5,539 nucleotides of DNA from Alphaproteobacteria bacterium (GTDB lineage Bacteria > Pseudomonadota > Alphaproteobacteria > Reyranellales > Reyranellaceae): positions 1 through 5,539 of the forward strand of contig JABCYT010000282.1 in NCBI GenBank assembly GCA_013290035.1. The letters are read 5' to 3'. Below the pieces are notes generated by a model that did no database searches, was not told where the DNA came from, and worked only from the letters and a program-made list of their open reading frames with translations. A program made the position numbers and the translations under genes. Shown here piece after piece: positions 1-5,539 of the stretch (position 1 is the stretch's first letter; each line of letters starts with the position of its first letter).

Positions 1-1367
1 AAGTCGATCTTCTTGGCCGTTTCGTCGTACTCGAACATCGGGAAGTCGACGATCCAGCAGAATTCGAAGGCGTCCTCGGCGATCAGCCCCATTTCCTGGC
101 CGACCTTGGTGCGCGCGTGACCTGCGAACTTCCATGCCGCCTCGGGCTTGTCGGCGACGAAGAACACCGCGTCGCCGTCCTCGCCGCCGGTCAGCGCCTT
201 GAGCTTCGCCAGCCGCTCGCCGGTGACGAACTTGGCGATCGGGCCCTTCCCCGCCCCGCCCTCGAGCACGATGTAGCCCAGACCGGGCTTGCCCTCGCCC
301 TGGGCCCAGGAGTTCAGCTTGTCGAAGAAGCTCCTGGGCTGGCTCGCGGCCTTGGGCGCGCGTAGCGCTCGCACCACGCCGCCCGAGGCGACGATACCGG
401 CGAACACCTTGAAATCGGAGCCGGCGAACACCTCGCCGGCGTCGACGATCCTGAGCGGGTTACGCAGGTCGGGCTTGTCGGTGCCATAGGTCAGCAGCGC
501 CTCGGCATAAGGGATACGTGGGAACGGGAACGACGTCACCTTGCGCGGCGTCTCGCGGCCGAACGAAGCGAACTCCTCGAATACGCCGCCCAGCACCGGC
601 TCGAGGGCAGCGAACACGTCCTCTTGCGTCACGAAGCTCATCTCGAAATCGAGCTGGTAGAACTCGCCGGGCGCGCGGTCGGCGCGCGCATCCTCGTCGC
701 GGAAGCAGGGCGCGATCTGGAAGTAGCGGTCGAAGCCCGACACCATCAGGAGCTGCTTGAACATCTGGGGCGCCTGCGGCAGCGCGTAGAACTTGCCGGG
801 ATGGAGGCGGCTCGGCACCACGTACGAGCGCGCGCCCTCGGGGCTGTCGGCTGTCAGGATCGGCGTCTGGAACTCCATGAAGCCCTGCTCGATCATGCGA
901 CGGCGCAAGGAGGCGATGACCTGGCTGCGCAGTACGATGTTCCTGTGCAGCTTGTCCTTGCGCAGGTCGAGGAAGCGGTATTTGAGCCGGAGCTCCTCGG
1001 GCGTCGTGTCGTTCTCGACATGCACCGGGATCGGCAGGGTCTCGGCCATCGACTGGACGACCATCTCGGCGGCGTCGAGCTCGACCTGGCCGGTGGCGAG
1101 CCGGGGGTTCACGGTGGCCGCCTCGCGCGCCACCACCTTGCCGCTCACGGTGATGACGCTCTCGGCGCGCACCGACTCGGCGGTCTCGAACACCGGGCTG
1201 GAAACGTCCACCACCACCTGGGTCACGCCATAGTGATCGCGCAGGTCGATGAACAGCAGGTTGCCGTGGTCGCGCTTGCGCTGGACCCAGCCCGACAGGC
1301 GGGCCTGACGGCCGACATGCTCGGGCCGCAACTGGCCGCACGTATGGGTTCGGTAGACAGAAGACAT
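1..1367 (-). CDS. aspS: Aspartyl-tRNA synthetase (AspRS), C-terminus outside window
   Basis: Class II aminoacyl-tRNA synthetase that charges tRNA with aspartate in the cytoplasm. The 455 visible residues start [11 protein letters not shown] at the ATG complementary to 1365-1367 and stay in one open frame to the window edge. Visible parts in order: an N-terminal OB-fold anticodon-binding domain (about 1-110, with [15 protein letters not shown] at 30-44); the catalytic core with [22 protein letters not shown] (Q201, K204 match E. coli Q195, K198 from memory) and motif 2, [19 protein letters not shown], from residue 222 with the ATP-binding Arg at 223; the bacterial GAD insertion (about 290-420); and IVDFPMF near 439-445. 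Motif 3 lies beyond the left edge; the family is usually near 590-600 residues. The start is preceded by a weak GGAAAA ribosome site 6 bases away. His34 fits a non-discriminating enzyme that also makes Asp-tRNA(Asn), which needs GatCAB; that is inference. The gene is divergent from rnd. Confidence 0.97.
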   Translation of the reverse strand, partial: MSSVYRTHTCGQLRPEHVGRQARLSGWVQRKRDHGNLLFIDLRDHYGVTQVVVDVSSPVFETAESVRAESVITVSGKVVAREAATVNPRLATGQVELDAAEMVVQSMAETLPIPVHVENDTTPEELRLKYRFLDLRKDKLHRNIVLRSQVIASLRRRMIEQGFMEFQTPILTADSPEGARSYVVPSRLHPGKFYALPQAPQMFKQLLMVSGFDRYFQIAPCFRDEDARADRAPGEFYQLDFEMSFVTQEDVFAALEPVLGGVFEEFASFGRETPRKVTSFPFPRIPYAEALLTYGTDKPDLRNPLRIVDAGEVFAGSDFKVFAGIVASGGVVRALRAPKAASQPRSFFDKLNSWAQGEGKPGLGYIVLEGGAGKGPIAKFVTGERLAKLKALTGGEDGDAVFFVADKPEAAWKFAGHARTKVGQEMGLIAEDAFEFCWIVDFPMFEYDETAKKID

Positions 1368-1384
1368 TACTGATTTTCCGGGCT

Positions 1385-1426
1385 TTTATGGGCGGGCAAA
1401 AGGCACGGATTGACCGGCCAAGTCAA
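1385..1426 (-). promoter_or_regulatory. Possible aspS promoter (weak)
   Basis: Reading leftward toward aspS, a good -35 hexamer TTGACT lies at 1426-1421. The hexamer 17 bases downstream is CCTTTT, a poor -10. A better AT-rich hexamer, CATAAA (1390-1385), would leave only about 10 bases of leader but lacks a good -35 at normal spacing. The aspS promoter should be in this region because rnd is divergent, but the exact elements are not resolved. Confidence 0.25.
1410..1426. promoter_or_regulatory. Dyad TTGAC-N7-GTCAA, operator-like
   Basis: Two perfect 5-base arms, TTGAC at 1410-1414 and GTCAA at 1422-1426, are separated by 7 bases holding a GGCC. The right arm coincides with the best -35 candidate for aspS. 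The shape suits a dimeric DNA-binding protein, but 5-base arms can arise by chance and I do not recognise a known operator. Confidence 0.25.
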
Positions 1427-1455
1427 GCCGAGCGGGGCTTTTTGGCGGTCCGGCT

Positions 1456-1484
1456 TTGCCGCAGCGGGCCTGGCCCGCTATAGA
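1456..1484 (+). promoter_or_regulatory. rnd promoter, sigma-70-like
   Basis: TTGCCG (1456-1461) and TATAGA (1479-1484) are separated by exactly 17 bases, matching the housekeeping-sigma consensus TTGACA / TATAAT at four of six positions each. Transcription would begin around 1490-1492, two to four bases before the rnd ATG at 1494. No Shine-Dalgarno sequence stands before that ATG, so the transcript is predicted to be leaderless or nearly so. Leaderless mRNAs are known in alphaproteobacteria. Confidence 0.55.
1463..1479. promoter_or_regulatory. Perfect palindrome in the rnd promoter spacer
   Basis: AGCGGGCCTGGCCCGCT is a perfect inverted repeat with 8-base arms around a single central T. It occupies almost exactly the spacer between the rnd -35 and -10 elements and ends on the first base of the -10. 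That position suits an operator for a repressor or spacer-binding activator. It could instead be a copy of an extragenic palindrome, because the core GCGGGCCT recurs in the inverted repeat after rnd. Confidence 0.45.
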
Positions 1485-1493
1485 GAAATCTTA

Positions 1494-2666
1494 ATGAAAC
1501 TCATCACCACGACCGACGACCTTGCGGCCTTCTGCAAGCCCCTGGCCGCGACCGAATTCATCGCCGTCGATACCGAGTTCATGCGCGAGCGCACCTACTG
1601 GCCCAAGCTCTGCCTGGCCCAGGTGGCGGGCCCGGACGACGCGGCGGCGATCGACGCCCTGGCGGAAGGCATCGACCTTGGCCCGCTCGACGAGCTGATG
1701 GCCAATGCCAAGGTGCTGAAGGTCTTCCATGCGGCGCGCCAGGACCTCGAGATCTTTTACCTGCGCATGAACAAGGTGCCGCAGCCGCTCTTCGACACCC
1801 AGATCGCGGCGATGGTATGCGGCCATGGCGAGGCGGCATCGTACGAATCCCTCGCCACCAAGCTCGCCAAGGCCAAGATCGACAAGTCGAGCCGCTTCAC
1901 CGACTGGAGCCGCCGGCCGCTCAGCGAGCGGCAGATCTCCTATGCGCTGTCCGACGTCACCCACCTGCGCGTCGTCTATGAAAAGCTTCGGCGCCAGCTC
2001 GAGAAGTCCGGGCGCCTCTCCTGGATCACCGAGGAAGTGGCGGTGCTGAACGACCCGGCGACCTACCGCGCCGACCCCGAACAGGCGTGGCGCCGGCTGA
2101 AGCCGCGCGGCGCCTCGCCCCGCCTGCTGGGCACGTTGAAGGAGGTCGCCGCCTGGCGCGAGCGCACCGCCCAGCGCATCGACATCCCGCGCCAGCGCCT
2201 GTTGCGCGACGAACAGCTTCTCGAAATCGCCAGCCACTCACCCAAGACCACCGAGGACCTCGCCATGACGCGCGGCCTCGGCCGCGGCTTCGCCGAGGGC
2301 TGGCAGGGCCGCGAACTCATGGAGGCGATCGAGCGGGCGCGCACCGTGCCGGAGGCCGAACTGCCGACGCGCGACAAGCCGCCCGAGCAGCTGCGCGCAC
2401 CCAGCGCCGTCGTCGACCTGTTGCGCACGCTGCTCCGTCTCAAGGCCGAGCAGGCGGGCGTCGCCGGCCGCCTGGTCGCCAGCGCCGACGAGCTCGACCG
2501 CCTGGCCGCGGGCAAGCGCGACATCGCGGCACTCAGGGGCTGGCGCCGCGAGGTGTTCGGCAGCGACGCGGTGGACCTGATCGAAGGCCGCCTGGCGCTG
2601 TCCCTGGCGGGCGATCAGGCCAAGCTCATCCCGATCGCGCCGGCCAAGGCCACGGCGGCAGACTAA
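1494..2666 (+). CDS. rnd: Ribonuclease D, 3'-5' exoribonuclease
   Basis: A 390-residue cytoplasmic exoribonuclease of the DEDDy family, known for trimming 3' ends of tRNA precursors and other small stable RNAs with two divalent metal ions. All catalytic residues are visible: Exo I VDTEF with D26 and E28, Exo II HAARQDLE with D84, and Exo III YALSD with Y150 and D154. An HRDC domain follows at about 210-290 (LKEVAAWRERTAQRIDIPR), then a second, weaker HRDC-like helical part at about 300-375, the usual RNase D layout; E. coli RNase D is of similar length. I chose the ATG at 1494 because MKLITTTDDL is the family-typical N-terminus and a promoter -10 ends ten bases upstream; the frame stays open back to 1410, but that extension would translate the promoter palindrome. 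No clear ribosome site is present. The gene is divergent from aspS and convergent with ppx. Confidence 0.96.
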   Translation: MKLITTTDDLAAFCKPLAATEFIAVDTEFMRERTYWPKLCLAQVAGPDDAAAIDALAEGIDLGPLDELMANAKVLKVFHAARQDLEIFYLRMNKVPQPLFDTQIAAMVCGHGEAASYESLATKLAKAKIDKSSRFTDWSRRPLSERQISYALSDVTHLRVVYEKLRRQLEKSGRLSWITEEVAVLNDPATYRADPEQAWRRLKPRGASPRLLGTLKEVAAWRERTAQRIDIPRQRLLRDEQLLEIASHSPKTTEDLAMTRGLGRGFAEGWQGRELMEAIERARTVPEAELPTRDKPPEQLRAPSAVVDLLRTLLRLKAEQAGVAGRLVASADELDRLAAGKRDIAALRGWRREVFGSDAVDLIEGRLALSLAGDQAKLIPIAPAKATAAD

Positions 2667-2672
2667 ACTCAT

Positions 2673-2761
2673 TCTTGCCGGACCGCGGGCCTCCAGGCCC
2701 GCTCATACTCATATGTGCGCCGTCACCAAAGCACATGAGGCGGGCCTGCGGTCCGGCAAGA
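2673..2761. repeat. Nested inverted repeat between rnd and ppx
   Basis: Outer arms of 14 bases (TCTTGCCGGACCGC at 2673-2686, complement at 2748-2761) match perfectly. Inside, AGGCCCGC (2695-2702) pairs with GCGGGCCT (2740-2747), and ATGTGC (2713-2718) pairs with GCACAT (2731-2736) around a 12-base loop. The left side carries extra bases at 2687-2694 and a duplicated CTCAT (2702-2706, 2708-2712). The same AGGCCCGC can alternatively form a local hairpin with 2685-2692, so two folds compete. It starts seven bases after the rnd stop and ends 17 bases before the ppx stop, so it could end transcription from both sides, yet no T-run follows either arm. An extragenic palindromic element or a small MITE-like element is the alternative; the direct repeat ACTCA flanks it (2667-2671, 2761-2765). 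Confidence 0.7.
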
Positions 2762-2778
2762 CTCAAACGAGATATGCT

Positions 2779-4299
2779 CTAAGCCCTCACGATCACCGGC
2801 TTGAGCTCGAACGCCTCGGCCGCGCTCTCGAGACGCCGCGCCGTGACGTCGCCCAGGCTGCCCTTGGCGGTAGCGGGCACGATCAATCGCAGCTCGCGAT
2901 CGGTGCGCCGGAGCTGGATCTGCGGCAACAGGCCGGGCGCGCCGCCCGAGAGGTTGTAGGCCAGCCTGAGGCTGGCGCCGAGGCGACGCGCGAAGCTGCG
3001 TCCCCGGCCATCGGACAGCCTGAGCGCGGTGTCGAGCATCGCCGACTTGGGGTCGCTCTTGTAGCGATAGGCGAGCGTCATCGCCAGGATGGCGCGCTCG
3101 CGATGGCTCATGCCCGGCGCCGGCAGATGCAGCACGCGGATATAGGCCTGCTCGGCGCGATAGTCGGGATGGTCGTTCCACGAGATGTCGCTCAGGTGGC
3201 AGGCGGCGGTGCGCAGCACGCGGTCGTCCTCGCTCTCGCCGGCAAAGACCGGGCTGAGCCAGTCGAAGATCTCGGACGGCGCGAGGTCGAAGCGCCGCCA
3301 GTCCGCCCCCTGCTCCTCGGCGAAGGCGATCAGCGGATGGCGCGCCCGCTCGGCCTCGCTCAGGCGCGAATAGTAGAAGCCCTCGCGCAGGCCGAAAGCG
3401 GAGAACACCACGGTCCTGGGCTTGAGCGCGGCCAACAGCCGGTCGAGCGCCAGGCAGGCGAGCGGCAGGGTGTCGACGCGGCGGCGCGACACGCCTGGCA
3501 TCTTCTCCAGCGACTTGGCGCTCTGCACCGCGATCAGCCGCGCCACGGCGCGGACCTCCTCGGCGGCGACCTCGTAGTGATGGATGATGTGCAGCGGATA
3601 GCCCGCCTGCTCCATGTGCAGGCGGGCGAAGGAGCGCCACGCGCCGCCCACGGCATAAAAGGTCTTGCCCGTCTCCTCGCGCAGCCAGCGCACGCTCTCG
3701 ATGGCGTCGAGCACGGTTTTCTTGGGATCGCTCTTGCCCGACGACATCAGCCGGAGCGGTCCGACCGGGAGCGTGCTCGAGGCGCCGAGCCGGCCCTGCC
3801 CCAGCGCCACCAGCTCGAGGCTGCCGCCGCCCAGATCACCCATCACGCCCGATGCGTCGGGCATGCCGCAGATCACGCCGAACCCCGAGAAGCGCGCCTC
3901 GTCCTTGCCGCTCACGATATGGGCTTTTATGCCGGGCCGCCGCTCGAGCTCGCGCATGAAATCCTCGCCGTCGGCGGCGTCGCGCACGGCAGCCGTCGCC
4001 AGGAGGTCGAGCGACGTCACCTTCATGTTGTGCGCGAGCGTCGTGAAACGGTCGATGTTGGCCAGCGCCATCTCGACGCCGTCGGGATTGAGGCGACCGG
4101 TGGCGTCGAGGCCGCGGGCCAGGCCGCACAGCACCTTTTCGTTGAACACCGGCAGCGGCGCCCGGCTTGCCCGTTCGTAGACGACGAGGCGGATCGAGTT
4201 CGAGCCGACGTCGATGATACCGACGCGGCCCTTGCCGATGGCTCCGCCCGAGACGGGGGCGTCGGAAGCTGGGGCGTCCAAGGTCGATTCGCCGTCCAT
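2779..4299 (-). CDS. ppx: Exopolyphosphatase, Ppx/GppA family
   Basis: A 506-residue cytoplasmic enzyme that removes terminal phosphates from inorganic polyphosphate; relatives also hydrolyse pppGpp to ppGpp. The actin-like ATPase fold is clear: phosphate-binding loop 1 IIDVGSNSIRLVV (28-40), SGKDEAR (130-136) whose E134 aligns with catalytic E121 of E. coli Ppx, and phosphate loop 2 GDLGGGSLEL (154-163). The second actin-like half follows to about 310 (FYAVGGAWRSFARLH, FSAFGLREGFYYSRL), then a helical HD-related C-terminal domain with ACHLSDISWNDHPDYR (366-381). Length is close to E. coli Ppx. The first 24 residues are an unconserved-looking acidic, Ala/Gly/Pro-rich extension; the start is supported by a good ribosome site. 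It lies downstream of ppk on the same strand with a 109-base gap, probably one operon, and converges on rnd. Polyphosphatase is preferred over GppA because of the ppk neighbour; substrate choice is not proven by sequence. Confidence 0.95.
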   Translation of the reverse strand: MDGESTLDAPASDAPVSGGAIGKGRVGIIDVGSNSIRLVVYERASRAPLPVFNEKVLCGLARGLDATGRLNPDGVEMALANIDRFTTLAHNMKVTSLDLLATAAVRDAADGEDFMRELERRPGIKAHIVSGKDEARFSGFGVICGMPDASGVMGDLGGGSLELVALGQGRLGASSTLPVGPLRLMSSGKSDPKKTVLDAIESVRWLREETGKTFYAVGGAWRSFARLHMEQAGYPLHIIHHYEVAAEEVRAVARLIAVQSAKSLEKMPGVSRRRVDTLPLACLALDRLLAALKPRTVVFSAFGLREGFYYSRLSEAERARHPLIAFAEEQGADWRRFDLAPSEIFDWLSPVFAGESEDDRVLRTAACHLSDISWNDHPDYRAEQAYIRVLHLPAPGMSHRERAILAMTLAYRYKSDPKSAMLDTALRLSDGRGRSFARRLGASLRLAYNLSGGAPGLLPQIQLRRTDRELRLIVPATAKGSLGDVTARRLESAAEAFELKPVIVRA

Positions 4300-4304
4300 G
4301 CGCG

Positions 4305-4312
4305 CTCCCTCT
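4305..4312 (-). promoter_or_regulatory. ppx ribosome binding site
   Basis: On the minus strand AGAGGGAG ends five bases before the ATG at 4299-4297. It is a near-consensus Shine-Dalgarno sequence and fixes the ppx start, which otherwise has a poorly conserved N-terminal extension. Confidence 0.65.
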
Positions 4313-4356
4313 ACCCGAAACCGCGCGGGAAATCAGCCGCGATTCGGACGCGATCA

Positions 4357-4374
4357 GGCGCCGCGGGCGGCGCC
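4357..4374. other. GC-rich hairpin between ppk and ppx
   Basis: GGCGCCGC (4357-4364) and GCGGCGCC (4367-4374) are perfect complements around two bases, giving a 7-8 bp, almost pure G/C stem in the ppk-ppx transcript, 34 bases after the ppk stop. No T-run follows in the direction of transcription, so it is not a typical intrinsic terminator. It could partly end transcription, stall RNA decay or separate expression of the two genes; short GC palindromes are also common by chance in such DNA. Confidence 0.4.
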
Positions 4375-4408
4375 GAGACGTCCGCTGCCGGTTCCTGGAA
4401 GACGCGCC

Positions 4409-5539
4409 TCAGGAGCGCAGCACCAGCCGGGGGACCGCGCCGCTCAGCTTCAGCGCGCTGCCCCGGCCGGACAGGGACGGGTTGGTCATGAAATAGTGAT
4501 GGGCGATGAAAGGTTCCTTGCCCGGATGCGGGCGGCCGTAGGAACCGTCCGGCGCCATGATCCAGCTCTGGCCGTCGTCCTTGAGGTTGGCGACCATGAT
4601 CTGGTCCAGCACCTGCTCGTGCACCGTCGGATTCTCGACCGGGCACAGGAGCTCGACCCTGCGGTCGAGGTTGCGCGGCATCCAGTCGGCCGACGAGATG
4701 AAGACCTTGGCATCGGGCGACGGCAACGGCTTGCCATTGCCGAAGCAGACGATGCGCGCGTGCTCGAGGAAGCGGCCGATCATGCTCCTGACCCGGATGT
4801 GTTCGCTCAAGCCCGGCATGCCGGGCCGCAGGCAGCAGATGCCACGGACCACCAGATCGATCTGCACGCCGGCCTTCGAGGCCGCATAAAGCCGATCGAT
4901 CAGTTGGGCATCGACCAGGGAATTGAGCTTGCCCCAGATCGCGGCGGGCCGACCCGCCTTGGCGTTGGCGATTTCGGCGTCGATCAGGCCATAGAGCTTG
5001 GGCCGCAAGGTCACCGGCGCGAAGGCGATCTTCTCCATCTGCTCGGGCCGGGCGTAGCCCGTCATGTAGTTGAACAGGCGCGCGGCATCGCGGCCCATCG
5101 CCGGATCGCAGGTGAAGAACGACAGGTCGGTGTAGATGCGCGCCGTGATCGGGTGGTAGTTACCGGTGCCGAAATGCACATAGGTGCGCGTCGACTGCGC
5201 CTCGCGCCGCACCACCATCGAGACCTTGGCGTGGGTCTTGAGGTCGATGAAGCCGTAGACGACCTGCACGCCGGCGCGCTCGAGATCGCGCGCCCAGCGG
5301 ATGTTGGCCTCCTCGTCGAAGCGCGCCTTGAGCTCGACCAGCGCCGTCACCGTCTTGCCGGCCTCGGCGGCTGCGATCAGCTCCTTGACGATCGGCGAAT
5401 CGGCCGAGGTGCGGTAGAGCGTCTGCTTGATCGCCACCACGGCCGGATCGCGCGCCGCCTGGTGCAGGAACTGCACGACGACGTCGAAGCTCTCGTAGGG
5501 ATGGTGGACGACGATGTCCTTGGCGCGGATGGCGGCGAA
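4409..5539 (-). CDS. ppk: Polyphosphate kinase 1 (PPK1), C-terminal half
   Basis: PPK1 reversibly transfers the gamma phosphate of ATP to a growing polyphosphate chain through a phosphohistidine; in other bacteria it is a membrane-associated oligomer. The 376 visible residues end at a TGA (4411-4409) and remain open to the window edge, so the N-terminal half and start lie outside; the family usually has roughly 690-740 residues. Both phospholipase-D-like catalytic domains are present. The autophosphorylated His (E. coli H435) is in LKTHAK, codon 5231-5233; the second conserved His (E. coli H592) is in FLEHARIV, codon 4760-4762. Other family signatures are [43 protein letters not shown] and the C-terminal [15 protein letters not shown]. 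Nothing in the visible part is missing or unusual. It precedes ppx on the same strand, pairing polyphosphate synthesis with degradation; any promoter is beyond the window. Confidence 0.97.
   Translation of the reverse strand, partial: FAAIRAKDIVVHHPYESFDVVVQFLHQAARDPAVVAIKQTLYRTSADSPIVKELIAAAEAGKTVTALVELKARFDEEANIRWARDLERAGVQVVYGFIDLKTHAKVSMVVRREAQSTRTYVHFGTGNYHPITARIYTDLSFFTCDPAMGRDAARLFNYMTGYARPEQMEKIAFAPVTLRPKLYGLIDAEIANAKAGRPAAIWGKLNSLVDAQLIDRLYAASKAGVQIDLVVRGICCLRPGMPGLSEHIRVRSMIGRFLEHARIVCFGNGKPLPSPDAKVFISSADWMPRNLDRRVELLCPVENPTVHEQVLDQIMVANLKDDGQSWIMAPDGSYGRPHPGKEPFIAHHYFMTNPSLSGRGSALKLSGAVPRLVLRS

Noticed and set aside
624..1373. A 249-codon plus-strand open frame opposite aspS, and similar frames opposite rnd (1491-2237)
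   Set aside because: Both are antisense shadows of genes with unmistakable family motifs; their products are low-complexity and match no family I know.
1425..1443. Small hairpin AAGCC / GGCTT followed by TTT on the plus strand, resembling a terminator
   Set aside because: The stem is only five base pairs and no plus-strand gene lies upstream to be terminated, because aspS runs the other way.
1410..1493. Upstream extension of rnd by 28 codons
   Set aside because: It would translate through the promoter and palindrome, lacks family similarity (GAFWRSGFAAAG) and would shift the N-terminus away from the normal RNase D start.
2713..4491. A 592-codon open frame on the plus strand, antisense to all of ppx
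   Set aside because: It mirrors ppx codons in GC-rich DNA, where stop codons are rare in the opposite frame. The product is rich in Ala, Arg, Gln and His with no recognisable domain, there is no ribosome site, and its start lies inside the inverted repeat.
1..5539. A novel defence, mobile or biosynthetic system; CRISPR array; tRNA or rRNA genes
   Set aside because: All coding space is taken by four recognisable housekeeping genes, no spaced direct-repeat array is present, and none of the intergenic regions holds a tRNA-like cloverleaf or rRNA.

Overview
The window is GC-rich chromosomal DNA that most resembles an alphaproteobacterium, possibly Rhodospirillales or Hyphomicrobiales; genus cannot be settled from this sequence alone. 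The reasons are the gene order ppk-ppx / rnd / aspS, which I recognise as a common alphaproteobacterial neighbourhood, the alphaproteobacterial form of the AspRS motif 2, and strong G/C preference at third codon positions.

Layout from left to right. (1) Positions 1-1367, minus strand: aspS, aspartyl-tRNA synthetase, with its C-terminal part beyond the left edge. (2) Positions 1368-1493: a 126-base divergent intergenic region with a good sigma-70-like promoter for rnd and two palindromes. (3) Positions 1494-2666, plus strand: rnd, ribonuclease D, complete. (4) Positions 2667-2778: a 112-base region between convergent genes, mostly filled by an elaborate nested inverted repeat. (5) Positions 2779-4299, minus strand: ppx, exopolyphosphatase of the Ppx/GppA family, complete. 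(6) Positions 4300-4408: a 109-base gap with a GC-rich hairpin and the ppx ribosome binding site. (7) Positions 4409-5539, minus strand: the C-terminal half of ppk, polyphosphate kinase, running off the right edge.

The ppk and ppx genes are in tandem and probably cotranscribed, so one transcription unit encodes the enzyme that makes polyphosphate from ATP and the enzyme that removes its terminal phosphates. The rnd and aspS genes are divergent and do RNA work (3' exonucleolytic processing, and tRNA charging). All four proteins are housekeeping enzymes with intact visible active-site motifs; no frameshift or foreign-looking gene was seen.

I found no new multi-gene system. The non-routine signals are all intergenic: a probable leaderless start for rnd with a perfect palindrome filling its promoter spacer, a nested 89-base inverted repeat after rnd that shares an 8-base motif with that palindrome and is flanked by a 5-base direct repeat, and a hairpin between ppk and ppx.
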